Assembly (NCBI GenBank): GCA_038240015.1
Contig: JBBSEF010000126.1
Coordinates: 1 to 6,736, forward strand
Length of the DNA: 6,736 nucleotides
Direction of reading: 5' to 3'
DNA from: CAHJXF01 sp038240015
Lineage (GTDB): Bacteria > Pseudomonadota > Gammaproteobacteria > Burkholderiales > Burkholderiaceae_D
Shown: one piece after another, positions 1-6,736 of the stretch
Layout of the letters: every line of letters begins with the position of its first letter
Numbering within the stretch: the first letter of the stretch is position 1
The notes under the pieces: generated by a model
Told to the model about the DNA's origin: nothing
What the model saw: the letters and a program-made list of their open reading frames with translations, nothing else
Database searches by the model: none
Translations under genes and position numbers: made by a program

Positions 1-1926
1 CGCCTCGAACTGCTCGATATCGCCGCGCATAACGGATGGCTGTCGGGCGCGGTCACGGTCGTCGTGATCGGGTTTCTCTACGCACTGTTGCAAGTGCGTA
101 CGTCAAACATCGCCATGATGATCTGGATCGTGGCGATGATCCTGAGCGCGTCCTTGCGCATCGCATTGAGCCACGCTTGGAGATCCGCGCGCATACGCCG
201 CTCGCTTGGCGGCGGAAAACCTGAAAGCAATACGCGGCTCGACGCGGCCGCCATGCGTAGATGGGAACTCGCGCACGCGATCGTCGGGCTGGTGTGCGGA
301 ATGGCCTGGGCCAGCCTGGTGTTTGCGGTCGGCTCCGGCACCGAGCGGATTGTCCTTCTCGTCGGACTGGCTCTGACCGTCGCGTTGGTGCTGGGCAACA
401 GTTCCTACGCAGCGACCCGCCTCGCGTATCTGCTGTTTGCGATCCCCATCATCGTCATGCAGGAAGTGAACCTGTGGTATCTGGAGACTGGCTTTCGCAA
501 TCTGCTTCTACTCGCGTGGCCCGCGCTCGCCATCAGTCTTTTCTTTCTTCATCGCGCGTTCGCTATTTCGATATTCACCAACCTGACCGCCGGCATCGAG
601 CATGAGCGACGCGCGGCCGAACAGAAAGCGCTGGTCGAGACCGCCCCGCTGGGAATACTGGTGGTGCGCGATACCCGTATCGCGGTATGCAACGATGCGC
701 TGCTGAAGATCCTGGGCTACGCCAGCAAGGAGGATCTGCTCGGCAAGAGCATCCGCGTGTTGCTCCCCGACGAGGCCGCGTGGAATGAAGCGCTCGAAGA
801 TGGACTGGCGGCAATGCGCGGCCCCGTGCGGGCGCGCGTCGTGCGCCGTCGTCGAGCGGACGGCACCGTGATCGACATCAAGCGCGACATCGCCACCGTC
901 GAACGCGGCAGCGCGGGGACGGGCTTCATCGGCATCTACGAAGACATCAACGAACGCTCCGCGATCGAAGAGGGTTATCGCAATGCCGTTCAAATGCAAC
1001 GCTTGGTGTTCGAATCCGCGGGCGAGGGCATAGCCGTCGTCAACCGCGGCGTCATCGAGCAGGCCAATCAAGCGCTCGCCGATCTGGTTGGGTTGTCGAC
1101 CGCACAACTGAAGTCTCGAACTTTCCAATCGCTCTTCGAAGACCCGACCGGATGGGCCGAGATCGAAAAACAATTCGAGCGCCTCGGCAATACCCTGAAG
1201 CTCGAACGACGCATCGTCCGGTCCGACGGGCGCGCGTTGTGGGCCTTCGTAACAGGCCGTGCAGTGGAAACCCATCCGCCTGCTTCAGCACGCGACTCGG
1301 CCGCCGACCATTCGCGCGCCATCTGGATCGTTGCGGACCTCACCGCGCAAAAGGAAAGGGAAGCCGAGACCTGGCATCAGGCCAATCACGATGTCTTGAC
1401 GGGTCTGCCCAACCGCCGCTTCCTGCAGGATCGTCTCGATCAAGCGCTTGCCCTTGCGCGCCGTGACGGACGAAGAGTCGCGATCCTCGCGCTCGATCTC
1501 GACGGCTTCAAGTCGGTCAACGATACGCACGGCCATGCATTCGGCGACGCCGTGCTCGAAGAAATCGCGCGTCGCTTGACATCGGTGGTCCGCGAGCTCG
1601 ACACGGTCGGTCGTTGGGGCGGGGACGAGTTCGTGTTGGTCCTCAAGGAGATCGAGTCGCGTGAAGTCGTCGAGGTGATGGTCGAGCGCGTCATCGCGCG
1701 CGTGTGCGAGCCTATCGTTTATCGCGGACAGCAATTGTCGGTGGGCGTCAGCGTCGGCATCGCGCTTTATCCGGATCATGGCGACGAAGTGGAGAGCCTG
1801 ATCCTCGCCGCCGATCTGGCGATGTACGAGAGCAAGGCAAGCGGTGGCAATGCCTGGCGCTTCGCGTCCGTCAATTCGCATACGCCGCGCGGAAAATATC
1901 GGGCCGCGCTCGCTCCGGAGACTTGA
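1..1926 (+). CDS. Membrane-bound PAS-PAS-GGDEF diguanylate cyclase (5' end outside window)
   Basis: Likely makes c-di-GMP from two GTP at the inner membrane. The frame has no stop from base 1 to the TGA at 1924-1926 (641 codons visible; codon 1 = bases 1-3). A GTG at 64 could start it, but it lies inside the first hydrophobic helix and has no Shine-Dalgarno sequence, so I treat the gene as cut at the left edge. About six hydrophobic helices lie near codons 15-33, 35-57, 92-110, 117-133, 141-153 and 167-186. Two PAS-like domains follow, near 208-316 and 332-451; the second carries a polar Pro/Ala/Ser insert near 424-440. The GGDEF domain covers about 462-621: DVLTGLPNRR near 464-473, the metal-binding DLDGFKSVND at 499-508, GGDEF at 540-544, and a product-binding RELD I-site at 531-534, five residues before GGDEF. 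Residues matching PleD D327, N335, D344 and the GGDEF glutamate are present, so it should be active and feedback-inhibited. There is no EAL or HD-GYP domain. The PAS ligands and the family of the membrane domain are not recognised. Confidence 0.93.
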   Translation, partial: RLELLDIAAHNGWLSGAVTVVVIGFLYALLQVRTSNIAMMIWIVAMILSASLRIALSHAWRSARIRRSLGGGKPESNTRLDAAAMRRWELAHAIVGLVCGMAWASLVFAVGSGTERIVLLVGLALTVALVLGNSSYAATRLAYLLFAIPIIVMQEVNLWYLETGFRNLLLLAWPALAISLFFLHRAFAISIFTNLTAGIEHERRAAEQKALVETAPLGILVVRDTRIAVCNDALLKILGYASKEDLLGKSIRVLLPDEAAWNEALEDGLAAMRGPVRARVVRRRRADGTVIDIKRDIATVERGSAGTGFIGIYEDINERSAIEEGYRNAVQMQRLVFESAGEGIAVVNRGVIEQANQALADLVGLSTAQLKSRTFQSLFEDPTGWAEIEKQFERLGNTLKLERRIVRSDGRALWAFVTGRAVETHPPASARDSAADHSRAIWIVADLTAQKEREAETWHQANHDVLTGLPNRRFLQDRLDQALALARRDGRRVAILALDLDGFKSVNDTHGHAFGDAVLEEIARRLTSVVRELDTVGRWGGDEFVLVLKEIESREVVEVMVERVIARVCEPIVYRGQQLSVGVSVGIALYPDHGDEVESLILAADLAMYESKASGGNAWRFASVNSHTPRGKYRAALAPET

Positions 1927-1941
1927 CGGAGTGCAGGCATT

Positions 1942-1955
1942 CCCGCGCAGGCGGG
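1942..1955. terminator. Short GC-rich hairpin between convergent genes, REP-like
   Basis: CCCGC (1942-1946), a GCAG loop (1947-1950) and GCGGG (1951-1955) form a perfect 5-bp stem with a four-base loop in the 36-base gap between the cyclase stop and the valS stop. Neither strand has a T-run after it, so it does not look like a canonical intrinsic terminator. Its position between two converging genes fits a weak bidirectional terminator or an RNA 3'-end stabiliser. The surrounding bases (CATTCCCGCGCAGGCGGG, 1938-1955) read like half of the widespread REP-type palindrome found between many proteobacterial genes. The terminator role is inferred. Confidence 0.4.
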
Positions 1956-1962
1956 CGCCCTC

Positions 1963-4900
1963 TCACGCGAGTTGTGCGTGCTGTTGCCTGAGCTGCTCCA
2001 CCGTCGTCGAGAATTTCGCAACGCGCTCGCGTTCTTGCGCGACTACTTCGGCTGGCGCCTTGCCGATGAAGCTCTGGTTCGACAGCTTGCCGTTGGCCTT
2101 CGTGATCTCGCCTTCGAGCCGCGCGATTTCTTTCGCCAGGCGCCCGCGCTCGGCATCCGTGTCGATCTGAACGTCGAGCATCAAACGCGCATCGCCGACG
2201 ACCTGCATCGGCGCGTTCGACGCGGACGAGTCCAACGCTTCGACCACCGTCACGTCGGACAACTTCGCGAGCATCTTCAAGTAGGGCGCGATGGTCGACA
2301 AGCGCTCACGCGCCGCGTGGGTCGATGCTGCGGCAACCAGCGGCGCGCGCTGCGCGGGAGACATATGCATGGCCCCGCGCAGGTTACGGATCGCATCGAC
2401 GGCAGCCTTCAATTCGGTCATCCACGCATCGGCTGCCGCATCGATTTTCTCAGGCTGCGATTGGGGATAACGCTGAATCATGATGCTCGTCACCTCGTCG
2501 ATGCCGATCGCGCCCGCGAGCGGTGCGACTTTCTGCCACAGCTCTTCGGTGATGAAAGGAATCACCGGATGCGCGAGCCGCAGCGTGGTCTCGAGCACGC
2601 GCAGCAGGGTGCGGCGCGTGGCGCGCTTCTGCGCATCGCTGCCGTTTTGCAATTGCACCTTCGCGAGTTCGAGATACCAATCGCAGTACTCGTCCCAGAC
2701 AAACTGATAGATCGCGGAAGCCGCGTGATCGAAACGATAGGTTGCAAAACCGGCCGCCACGTCGGCTTCCGCGCGTTGCAGGCGGCTGACGATCCAGCGG
2801 TCCGCCTGGGAAAAGTCCAGATAGCCGTCGGGCCCGCAGTCGTGCGGGCAGGGATCGAGACCGCGATCGAAGTCCGAAGCGCCCTCGACATTCATCAGCA
2901 CGAAGCGCGTCGCGTTCCACAGCTTGTTGCAGAAATTGCGATAGCCCTCGCAGCGCGACAGATCGAAGTTGAGCGTCATCGACAACGGCGCAAGTGCGGC
3001 GAAAGTGAAGCGCAACGCATCGGCGCCGAACGCGGGAATGCCGTGTGCAAAATTCTTGCGAACGTATTGCGTTGCCTTGTGCCTGTGGCTCTCGAGCATC
3101 AGCCCTTGCGTCGATTTCGCGATCAAGGATTCGAGATCGATCCCGTCGATCAGGTCGAGCGGGTCGAGCGTGTTGCCCTTGGACTTCGACATCTTGTTGC
3201 CGTCGGCATCGCGCACCATCGCGTTGATGTACACGTCGCGAAACGGCACCTTGCCGGTGAAGTGCAGCGTCATCATGATCATCCGTGCGACCCAGAAGAA
3301 AATGATGTCGTTGCCGGTGACGAGCACGTCGGATGGAAGAAAGGTATTTTGATCGGCGAGTGAAGCAGCGCAGGCATCGGGCCAGCCTAGCGTCGAGAAC
3401 GGCACGAGCTGCGACGAGAACCAGGTGTCGAGCACGTCGGGGTCCTGCTTGAGCTCACCGTCGTATCCGGCAGCCTTCGCCTTCGCACGCGCGTCATCGA
3501 TCGAGCGCGCGACAACGAAGGCCTCGCCATTGACCAAAGCGCCATCGGTATGCCACGCAGGAATTTGGTGACCCCACCACAACTGCCGCGAGATGCACCA
3601 GTCCTCTATGTTCGACAGCCAGTGATCGTAGGTCGCCCTCCAGTGCTCGGGGTAGAACTTGACGTCGCCTTTCGCCACCGCATCGAGGCCGCGCGCGGCG
3701 AGTCCGTCCATTTTCATGAACCACTGATCGGTCAGCATCGGTTCGATCACGACGCCGCTGCGAAACGATTTCGGCTGCGCCATCGTGTGCGGCCTGGCTT
3801 CGACGAGAAAGCCATCGCGTTCGAGTTGCGCGACCACCGCCTTGCGCGCTGCGTAGCGATCCATGCCCTGAAACTGCGCGGGACCGTTCTCGTTGATCTT
3901 CGCATCCAGCGTGAAGATCACGATCAGCGGCAGATGATGTCGAAGCGCCGCGCCGTAGTCGTTGAAGTCGTGCGCGCCGGTGATCTTGACGCAGCCCGAT
4001 CCGAACGTCGGGTCGACCATCGTGTCGGCGACGATCGGAATCGTGCGATCGCAGAGCGGCAGGATCACGCGCTTGCCCAACAGATGCCGATAGCGCTCGT
4101 CGTCCGGATGCACGGCCACCGCGCCGTCGGCGAGCATCGTCTCGGGCCGCGTGGTGGCGATCGTCATGCCGCGCAGCGTCGCATGCGCATTTTCCCCCTC
4201 CGCGTCGCCATCGACGATCTCCTGCGGACCATCGACGAACGGATAGACGATGTACCACATCGTACCCTTGACTTCTTCGCTTTCGACTTCGAGCTCCGAG
4301 ACCGCGGTCATCATCACCGGGTCCCAGTTCACGAGGCGCTTGCCGCGATAGATCAGGCCGTCTTCGTGCAACCTCACGAACGCTTCGATGACCGCGCGAT
4401 TCATGTGCGCGTCCATCGTGTAGTAGCCGGCCTCATCGCCTTCGGCATCCGCGTAGGTCCAGTTGGCGGAATCGCCAAGCCGCCGCATCTGTCGGGTAAT
4501 GGTCGAGCCCGACTCGTGCTTCCACTCTTTGACTTTCGCGACGAACGCCTCGCGACCGAGCGCCGCGCGGCTCGTACCAAGCGCATCGAGTTGTCGCTCG
4601 ACCACGATCTGCGTCGCGATGCCCGCGTGGTCGGTACCGACCACCCAGTTGGTGTTCAAGCCGCGCATGCGGTGATAACGGATCAGAACATCCATCAGGG
4701 TCTGCTGAAACGCGTGCCCCATGTGCAGCGTGCCGGTGACGTTGGGCGGCGGAAGCTGCACGCAGTACGCGTGGTCCGGATCGTGTTCGTCGGTGCGATG
4801 ACGAAAGTATCCGCGCGATTCCCACAGCCGATACCAGTGCGCTTCGATCGCGTGCGGCTCGAAGCTTTTGGCAAGCGCGGACGGCGGACTGTCGGTTCTT

Positions 4901-5004
4901 GGCATCGCGTCGGGCGGGCCGCCGTCGCTGGTGCGATCAACGGCGGAAATGGCGGGGACAGTCGGGGGCATCGAGGGCTCGTTCTCTGGCAGACTCATGC
5001 GCAT
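1963..5004 (-). CDS. valS: Valyl-tRNA synthetase (ValRS)
   Basis: Cytosolic class Ia aminoacyl-tRNA synthetase that charges tRNA-Val with valine and hydrolyses mischarged threonine. From the ATG at 5004 it is 1013 residues (E. coli ValRS has 951). Landmarks in that numbering: N-terminal family start LAKSFEPH at 44-51; PPPNVTGTLHMGH ending at 97 (the HIGH motif, here HMGH 94-97); GTDHAGIATQ at 123-132; CP1 editing domain roughly 220-465 with TTRPETM at 284-290 and GSGCVKITGAHDFNDY near 335-350; LDTWFSS at 525-531; KMSKS at 604-608; anticodon-binding helical domain from about 735; Val-specific C-terminal coiled coil about 945-1013, rich in Glu, Lys and Arg. The frame runs up to a TTG at 5049, which is an unlikely start. 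ATG 5004 has a weak GAAAG seven bases upstream; ATGs at 4998, 4971 and 4905 are also possible. The gene converges with the cyclase gene and diverges from the lipoprotein gene, so it seems to be transcribed alone. Identity is secure; the start is not. Confidence 0.97.
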   Translation of the reverse strand: MRMSLPENEPSMPPTVPAISAVDRTSDGGPPDAMPRTDSPPSALAKSFEPHAIEAHWYRLWESRGYFRHRTDEHDPDHAYCVQLPPPNVTGTLHMGHAFQQTLMDVLIRYHRMRGLNTNWVVGTDHAGIATQIVVERQLDALGTSRAALGREAFVAKVKEWKHESGSTITRQMRRLGDSANWTYADAEGDEAGYYTMDAHMNRAVIEAFVRLHEDGLIYRGKRLVNWDPVMMTAVSELEVESEEVKGTMWYIVYPFVDGPQEIVDGDAEGENAHATLRGMTIATTRPETMLADGAVAVHPDDERYRHLLGKRVILPLCDRTIPIVADTMVDPTFGSGCVKITGAHDFNDYGAALRHHLPLIVIFTLDAKINENGPAQFQGMDRYAARKAVVAQLERDGFLVEARPHTMAQPKSFRSGVVIEPMLTDQWFMKMDGLAARGLDAVAKGDVKFYPEHWRATYDHWLSNIEDWCISRQLWWGHQIPAWHTDGALVNGEAFVVARSIDDARAKAKAAGYDGELKQDPDVLDTWFSSQLVPFSTLGWPDACAASLADQNTFLPSDVLVTGNDIIFFWVARMIMMTLHFTGKVPFRDVYINAMVRDADGNKMSKSKGNTLDPLDLIDGIDLESLIAKSTQGLMLESHRHKATQYVRKNFAHGIPAFGADALRFTFAALAPLSMTLNFDLSRCEGYRNFCNKLWNATRFVLMNVEGASDFDRGLDPCPHDCGPDGYLDFSQADRWIVSRLQRAEADVAAGFATYRFDHAASAIYQFVWDEYCDWYLELAKVQLQNGSDAQKRATRRTLLRVLETTLRLAHPVIPFITEELWQKVAPLAGAIGIDEVTSIMIQRYPQSQPEKIDAAADAWMTELKAAVDAIRNLRGAMHMSPAQRAPLVAAASTHAARERLSTIAPYLKMLAKLSDVTVVEALDSSASNAPMQVVGDARLMLDVQIDTDAERGRLAKEIARLEGEITKANGKLSNQSFIGKAPAEVVAQERERVAKFSTTVEQLRQQHAQLA

Positions 5005-5022
5005 GGGCACGCTTTCGGAAAG

Positions 5023-5057
5023 TTCTGCGCAATTTAATATTCTGCGCAATTTTAATA
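5023..5057. repeat. Two contiguous tandem direct repeats in the valS/lipoprotein intergenic region
   Basis: TTCTGCGCAATTTAATA (5023-5039, 17 bases) is followed with no gap by TTCTGCGCAATTTTAATA (5040-5057, 18 bases). The copies differ by one T in the T-run. Each contains the palindromic word TGCGCA followed by an AT-rich tract, in an otherwise very GC-rich window. On the - strand, the copy nearer valS ends 18 bases before the ATG at 5004. The AT tracts (TATTAAAT / TATTAAAAT read on the - strand) are the best -10-like sequences in the region, but I see no convincing -35 at the proper spacing on either strand. An operator, or a duplicated promoter element, is plausible but unproven. Confidence 0.8.
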
Positions 5058-5101
5058 GAGAATCCCGCAGCGGCTTGCGCGCATACGCATCAGCGCGTTC
5101 G

Positions 5102-5125
5102 ATGAAGAGTCAAAGAGCTCTTCAT
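5102..5125. repeat. Perfect 8-bp inverted repeat upstream of the lipoprotein gene
   Basis: ATGAAGAG (5102-5109), an eight-base spacer (5110-5117) and CTCTTCAT (5118-5125) form a perfect inverted repeat. It overlaps a second palindrome, AAGAGCTCTT (5113-5122), so two mutually exclusive pairings are possible. It ends 27 bases before the lipoprotein ATG and 17 bases before its Shine-Dalgarno sequence. It could be an operator dyad or a hairpin in the 5' leader of the mRNA. There is no T-run after it, so a terminator is unlikely. Confidence 0.6.
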
Positions 5126-5142
5126 TGATGGGGAAAGTCGTT

Positions 5143-5147
5143 GGAGG
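5143..5147 (+). promoter_or_regulatory. Shine-Dalgarno sequence of the lipoprotein gene
   Basis: GGAGG lies five bases before the ATG at 5153. This match decides the start: it puts a positively charged N-terminus, a hydrophobic stretch and a lipobox directly after the ATG. Confidence 0.85.
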
Positions 5148-5152
5148 CGGGA

Positions 5153-6736
5153 ATGACGAAACAGAAGTGGATGCAGTGCGCACGGGTTACGGCGCTGGCG
5201 GTCGCGATCGTGTCGCTCACAGGATGCGCAACCATCGGTGCGTTGGGCAGCGCCATGAACGCGAGCATGCCACTTGCGCGACCGGTAGCCTCGTCGCCGG
5301 GTACGCCGGTCGGAGCGCCGCCTGGCGCCGGCCCGGCTGCTCCGCCGGTCGGCGCAGCCGCACCCGCCTCGGCCGCGAGTGGCGGCCGTCCCGACAACGC
5401 GAGCCTCAAGCCCTTTCGCGAGGTGATCGCGGGCGCAACCGAAATGAAAGGTTATTTCACGCTCTGGCAAAAGGAAGACAAGGTCTGGATAGAGATTCCC
5501 GCGGATCGCCTCGAGCAGCCGTTCTTTTTTTCATACAACATCAGCGACTCGGTCGGCGAGCGTTTTGCCTACGCGAGCCAGATGGGCAAGCGTTATGTGG
5601 TGAGCTTTCATCGCGTCGGCACCGCGATGCAATTGATCGCGAGGAACACGCGCTTCATCGCGGCGATCGGATCACCCAGCGAACGCGCGGTTCGGCAAAG
5701 CTTCTCGGACAGCCTGATCGGCAGCGCCCCCGTGCTTTCGCAGCCGCATCCCGACAGGAAGTCCGTGCTGATCGATGCGAGCGCGATGCTGATGACCGAC
5801 ATACCGGGTTACTCGACCACGCTCGAGTCGTCGTTTCGCATCCACTACATTCTCGACCGCGCCAACTCGAGCTTCGTGAAAGTACGCGCCGACGAGCAGA
5901 GCGCCAGCTTCTCGGTGCGAGATCATTTTTCGACCTCGCGCCTGCCCGGCATCATCCTGCCGAGCAACCCGATCGCGCCGACGCCGCCGACCACGCCGCC
6001 CGACGCGCGCAGCGTGTTCGTCGGCTTCGTCTACAACTTCGCCGCGCTGCCCGAGCCGATGCGCCCGCGCTTCGCGGATGACCGCGTCGGCTACTTCACG
6101 ACCGATGTCGCGGACTACACGAGCGACAACGCGCCCAATCCGCGCAGCTATTTCGTCAATCGCTGGCGGCTCGAGAAGAAGGATCCGTCGGCCGCCATGT
6201 CGGACCCCAAACAGGCGATCGTGTTCTGGATCGATCGCAACGTGCCGGTCGCTTATCGCGACACCATCATCGAAGGCATCCTGGTATGGAACAAGGCCTT
6301 CGAGCGCATCGGCTTCTCGAACGCGATCGTCGCGAAGATTCAACCCGACGACGCCGACTTCGATACGCTCGATGCGCGCCACGCGTCGGTGCGCTGGTTC
6401 CTCGGCGCTGATGCGGGTTTCGCGATCGGACCTTCGCACACCGATCCCCGCACCGGCGAGATACTCGACGCCGACATCGCCATCCCCGACATCTTTACGC
6501 GCAATGCGAAGACCCTGGTCAGCGAGGCGATACCCCGACCGCCGAAGGCGCTCGAAGGCGCGATCGCCCAAGCCGGCGACCAGGCCATGCAGTGTACCTA
6601 TGCGACCGAGGCGATCGAAGAAGCCGCCTTCGCGCTGGGTCTGCTCGATGCGCGCGGCGAAGTGTTGGCCGAAAGCGTAGAGGCCGATCGCTTCGCGCGC
6701 GACTACCTGCGCAACGTCGTCACGCACGAAGTCGGC
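5153..6736 (+). CDS. Lipoprotein zinc metalloprotease-like protein, DUF5118/DUF5117/DUF4953 type (3' end outside window)
   Basis: The frame is open from ATG 5153 to the last base: 528 codons and no stop. Residues 1-25 are a lipoprotein signal peptide (basic KQK, a hydrophobic stretch, lipobox LTGC with lipidated Cys25 followed by Ala), so the mature protein should be anchored in the envelope, probably the outer membrane. Residues 40-80 are a Pro/Ala/Gly-rich linker. From about 85 the sequence reads like DUF5118 (FREVIAGATEMKGYFTLWQK near 88-107, then IEIP), then DUF5117 up to about 320. The segment RPRFADDRVGYF (304-315), RWRLEKKDPSA (337-347), WNKAFERIGF (379-388) and DPRTGEILDADIAIPD (431-446) is typical of the DUF4953 (metzincin-like) part. 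The window ends at THEVG (524-528), where this family has HEVGHxxGLRHNF, so the zinc site is cut after its first His and Glu. Substrate is unknown. It is divergent from valS. Family assignment is by recognition of conserved segments, not by a search. Confidence 0.88.
   Translation, partial: MTKQKWMQCARVTALAVAIVSLTGCATIGALGSAMNASMPLARPVASSPGTPVGAPPGAGPAAPPVGAAAPASAASGGRPDNASLKPFREVIAGATEMKGYFTLWQKEDKVWIEIPADRLEQPFFFSYNISDSVGERFAYASQMGKRYVVSFHRVGTAMQLIARNTRFIAAIGSPSERAVRQSFSDSLIGSAPVLSQPHPDRKSVLIDASAMLMTDIPGYSTTLESSFRIHYILDRANSSFVKVRADEQSASFSVRDHFSTSRLPGIILPSNPIAPTPPTTPPDARSVFVGFVYNFAALPEPMRPRFADDRVGYFTTDVADYTSDNAPNPRSYFVNRWRLEKKDPSAAMSDPKQAIVFWIDRNVPVAYRDTIIEGILVWNKAFERIGFSNAIVAKIQPDDADFDTLDARHASVRWFLGADAGFAIGPSHTDPRTGEILDADIAIPDIFTRNAKTLVSEAIPRPPKALEGAIAQAGDQAMQCTYATEAIEEAAFALGLLDARGEVLAESVEADRFARDYLRNVVTHEVG

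Larger units (their letters stand above)
5005..5152. promoter_or_regulatory. Divergent intergenic region of valS and the lipoprotein gene
   Basis: These 148 bases separate the two divergent start codons and must hold the promoters of both genes, unless the lipoprotein gene starts elsewhere. The half nearer valS is AT-rich and carries the tandem repeat at 5023-5057. The middle is GC-rich, with a TGCGCGCA palindrome at 5076-5083. The half nearer the lipoprotein gene holds the inverted repeat at 5102-5125 and a strong Shine-Dalgarno sequence. I could not place a sigma-70 -35/-10 pair with confidence on either strand, and I saw no T-box-like leader for valS. Confidence 0.55.

Noticed and set aside
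64..66. GTG at 64 as the true start of the cyclase gene.
   Set aside because: It lies inside the first hydrophobic helix, has no Shine-Dalgarno sequence, and the same frame is open with sensible protein sequence (RLELLDIAAHNGW) back to base 1.
508..1881. Open frames on the - strand opposite the cyclase gene (508-1275 and 1285-1881).
   Set aside because: They are antisense to conserved PAS and GGDEF coding sequence, have no recognisable domain or Shine-Dalgarno sequence, and fit the same GC-driven shadow pattern.
1972..5037. Two long open frames on the + strand opposite valS (1972-3363, 463 codons; 3550-5037, 495 codons).
   Set aside because: Their products are rich in Arg, His, Asp and Val with no domain, and they lie exactly antisense to a strongly recognised valS. 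High third-position GC removes stops in this frame, so they are shadows.
5005..5152. A T-box or other amino-acid-responsive riboswitch upstream of valS.
   Set aside because: The region is short, has no T-box consensus or antiterminator/terminator pair, and T-box control is rare in proteobacteria.
5525..5531. A run of seven T in the lipoprotein gene, a possible frameshift or slippage site.
   Set aside because: The frame reads family-like sequence on both sides (IEIPADRLEQPFFF, then SYNISD), so no frameshift is present and nothing suggests programmed slippage.
5125..6081. A 318-codon open frame on the + strand within the lipoprotein gene, and a 351-codon frame on the - strand at 5672-6727.
   Set aside because: Their translations are Arg-rich and unlike any protein I know. 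The overlapping frame from 5153 has a Shine-Dalgarno sequence, signal peptide, lipobox and family-typical segments through to the window edge.
1..6736. A previously undescribed defence, mobile or biosynthetic system.
   Set aside because: The three genes are a housekeeping synthetase, a signalling cyclase and an envelope protease-like lipoprotein, oriented so that they cannot form one operon. There are no integrase, transposase, long repeat or toxin-antitoxin signs.

Overview
The window is GC-rich, densely coding and bacterial. Protein sequence style (a proteobacterial ValRS, a large membrane-anchored PAS/GGDEF cyclase, a lipoprotein metalloprotease of the DUF5117/DUF4953 type) and codon use suggest a betaproteobacterium, most likely in or near Burkholderiales (Burkholderia/Paraburkholderia-like). 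This is inference from how the proteins read, not from a search. No mobile element, CRISPR array, tRNA or rRNA gene was seen.

Layout: (1) Bases 1-1926, + strand: the 3' part of a gene for a membrane-bound diguanylate cyclase with about six transmembrane segments, two PAS-like domains and a C-terminal GGDEF domain with an intact active site and an intact inhibitory RxxD site. Its reading frame is open at the left edge, so the start is probably outside the window. (2) Bases 1927-1962: a 36-base gap between convergent genes, holding a short GC-rich hairpin that resembles widespread REP-like repeats. (3) Bases 1963-5004, - strand: valS, valyl-tRNA synthetase, complete, with HMGH and KMSKS signatures, editing domain and C-terminal coiled coil, plus an unusual low-complexity N-terminal extension if the upstream start is right. 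(4) Bases 5005-5152: a 148-base divergent intergenic region with an AT-rich tandem direct repeat (5023-5057) and a perfect 8-bp inverted repeat (5102-5125). (5) Bases 5153-6736, + strand: a lipoprotein gene that is still open at the right edge. It encodes the N-terminal 528 residues of a zinc metalloprotease-like protein (DUF5118/DUF5117/DUF4953 architecture), and the window ends inside the expected HExxHxxGxxH zinc motif, after H-E-V-G.

The three genes do not form an operon: the first two converge and the last two diverge. They have no evident shared pathway (c-di-GMP signalling, translation, envelope proteolysis). The window looks mostly like ordinary chromosome. The most distinctive non-coding signals are in the valS/lipoprotein divergent promoter region.
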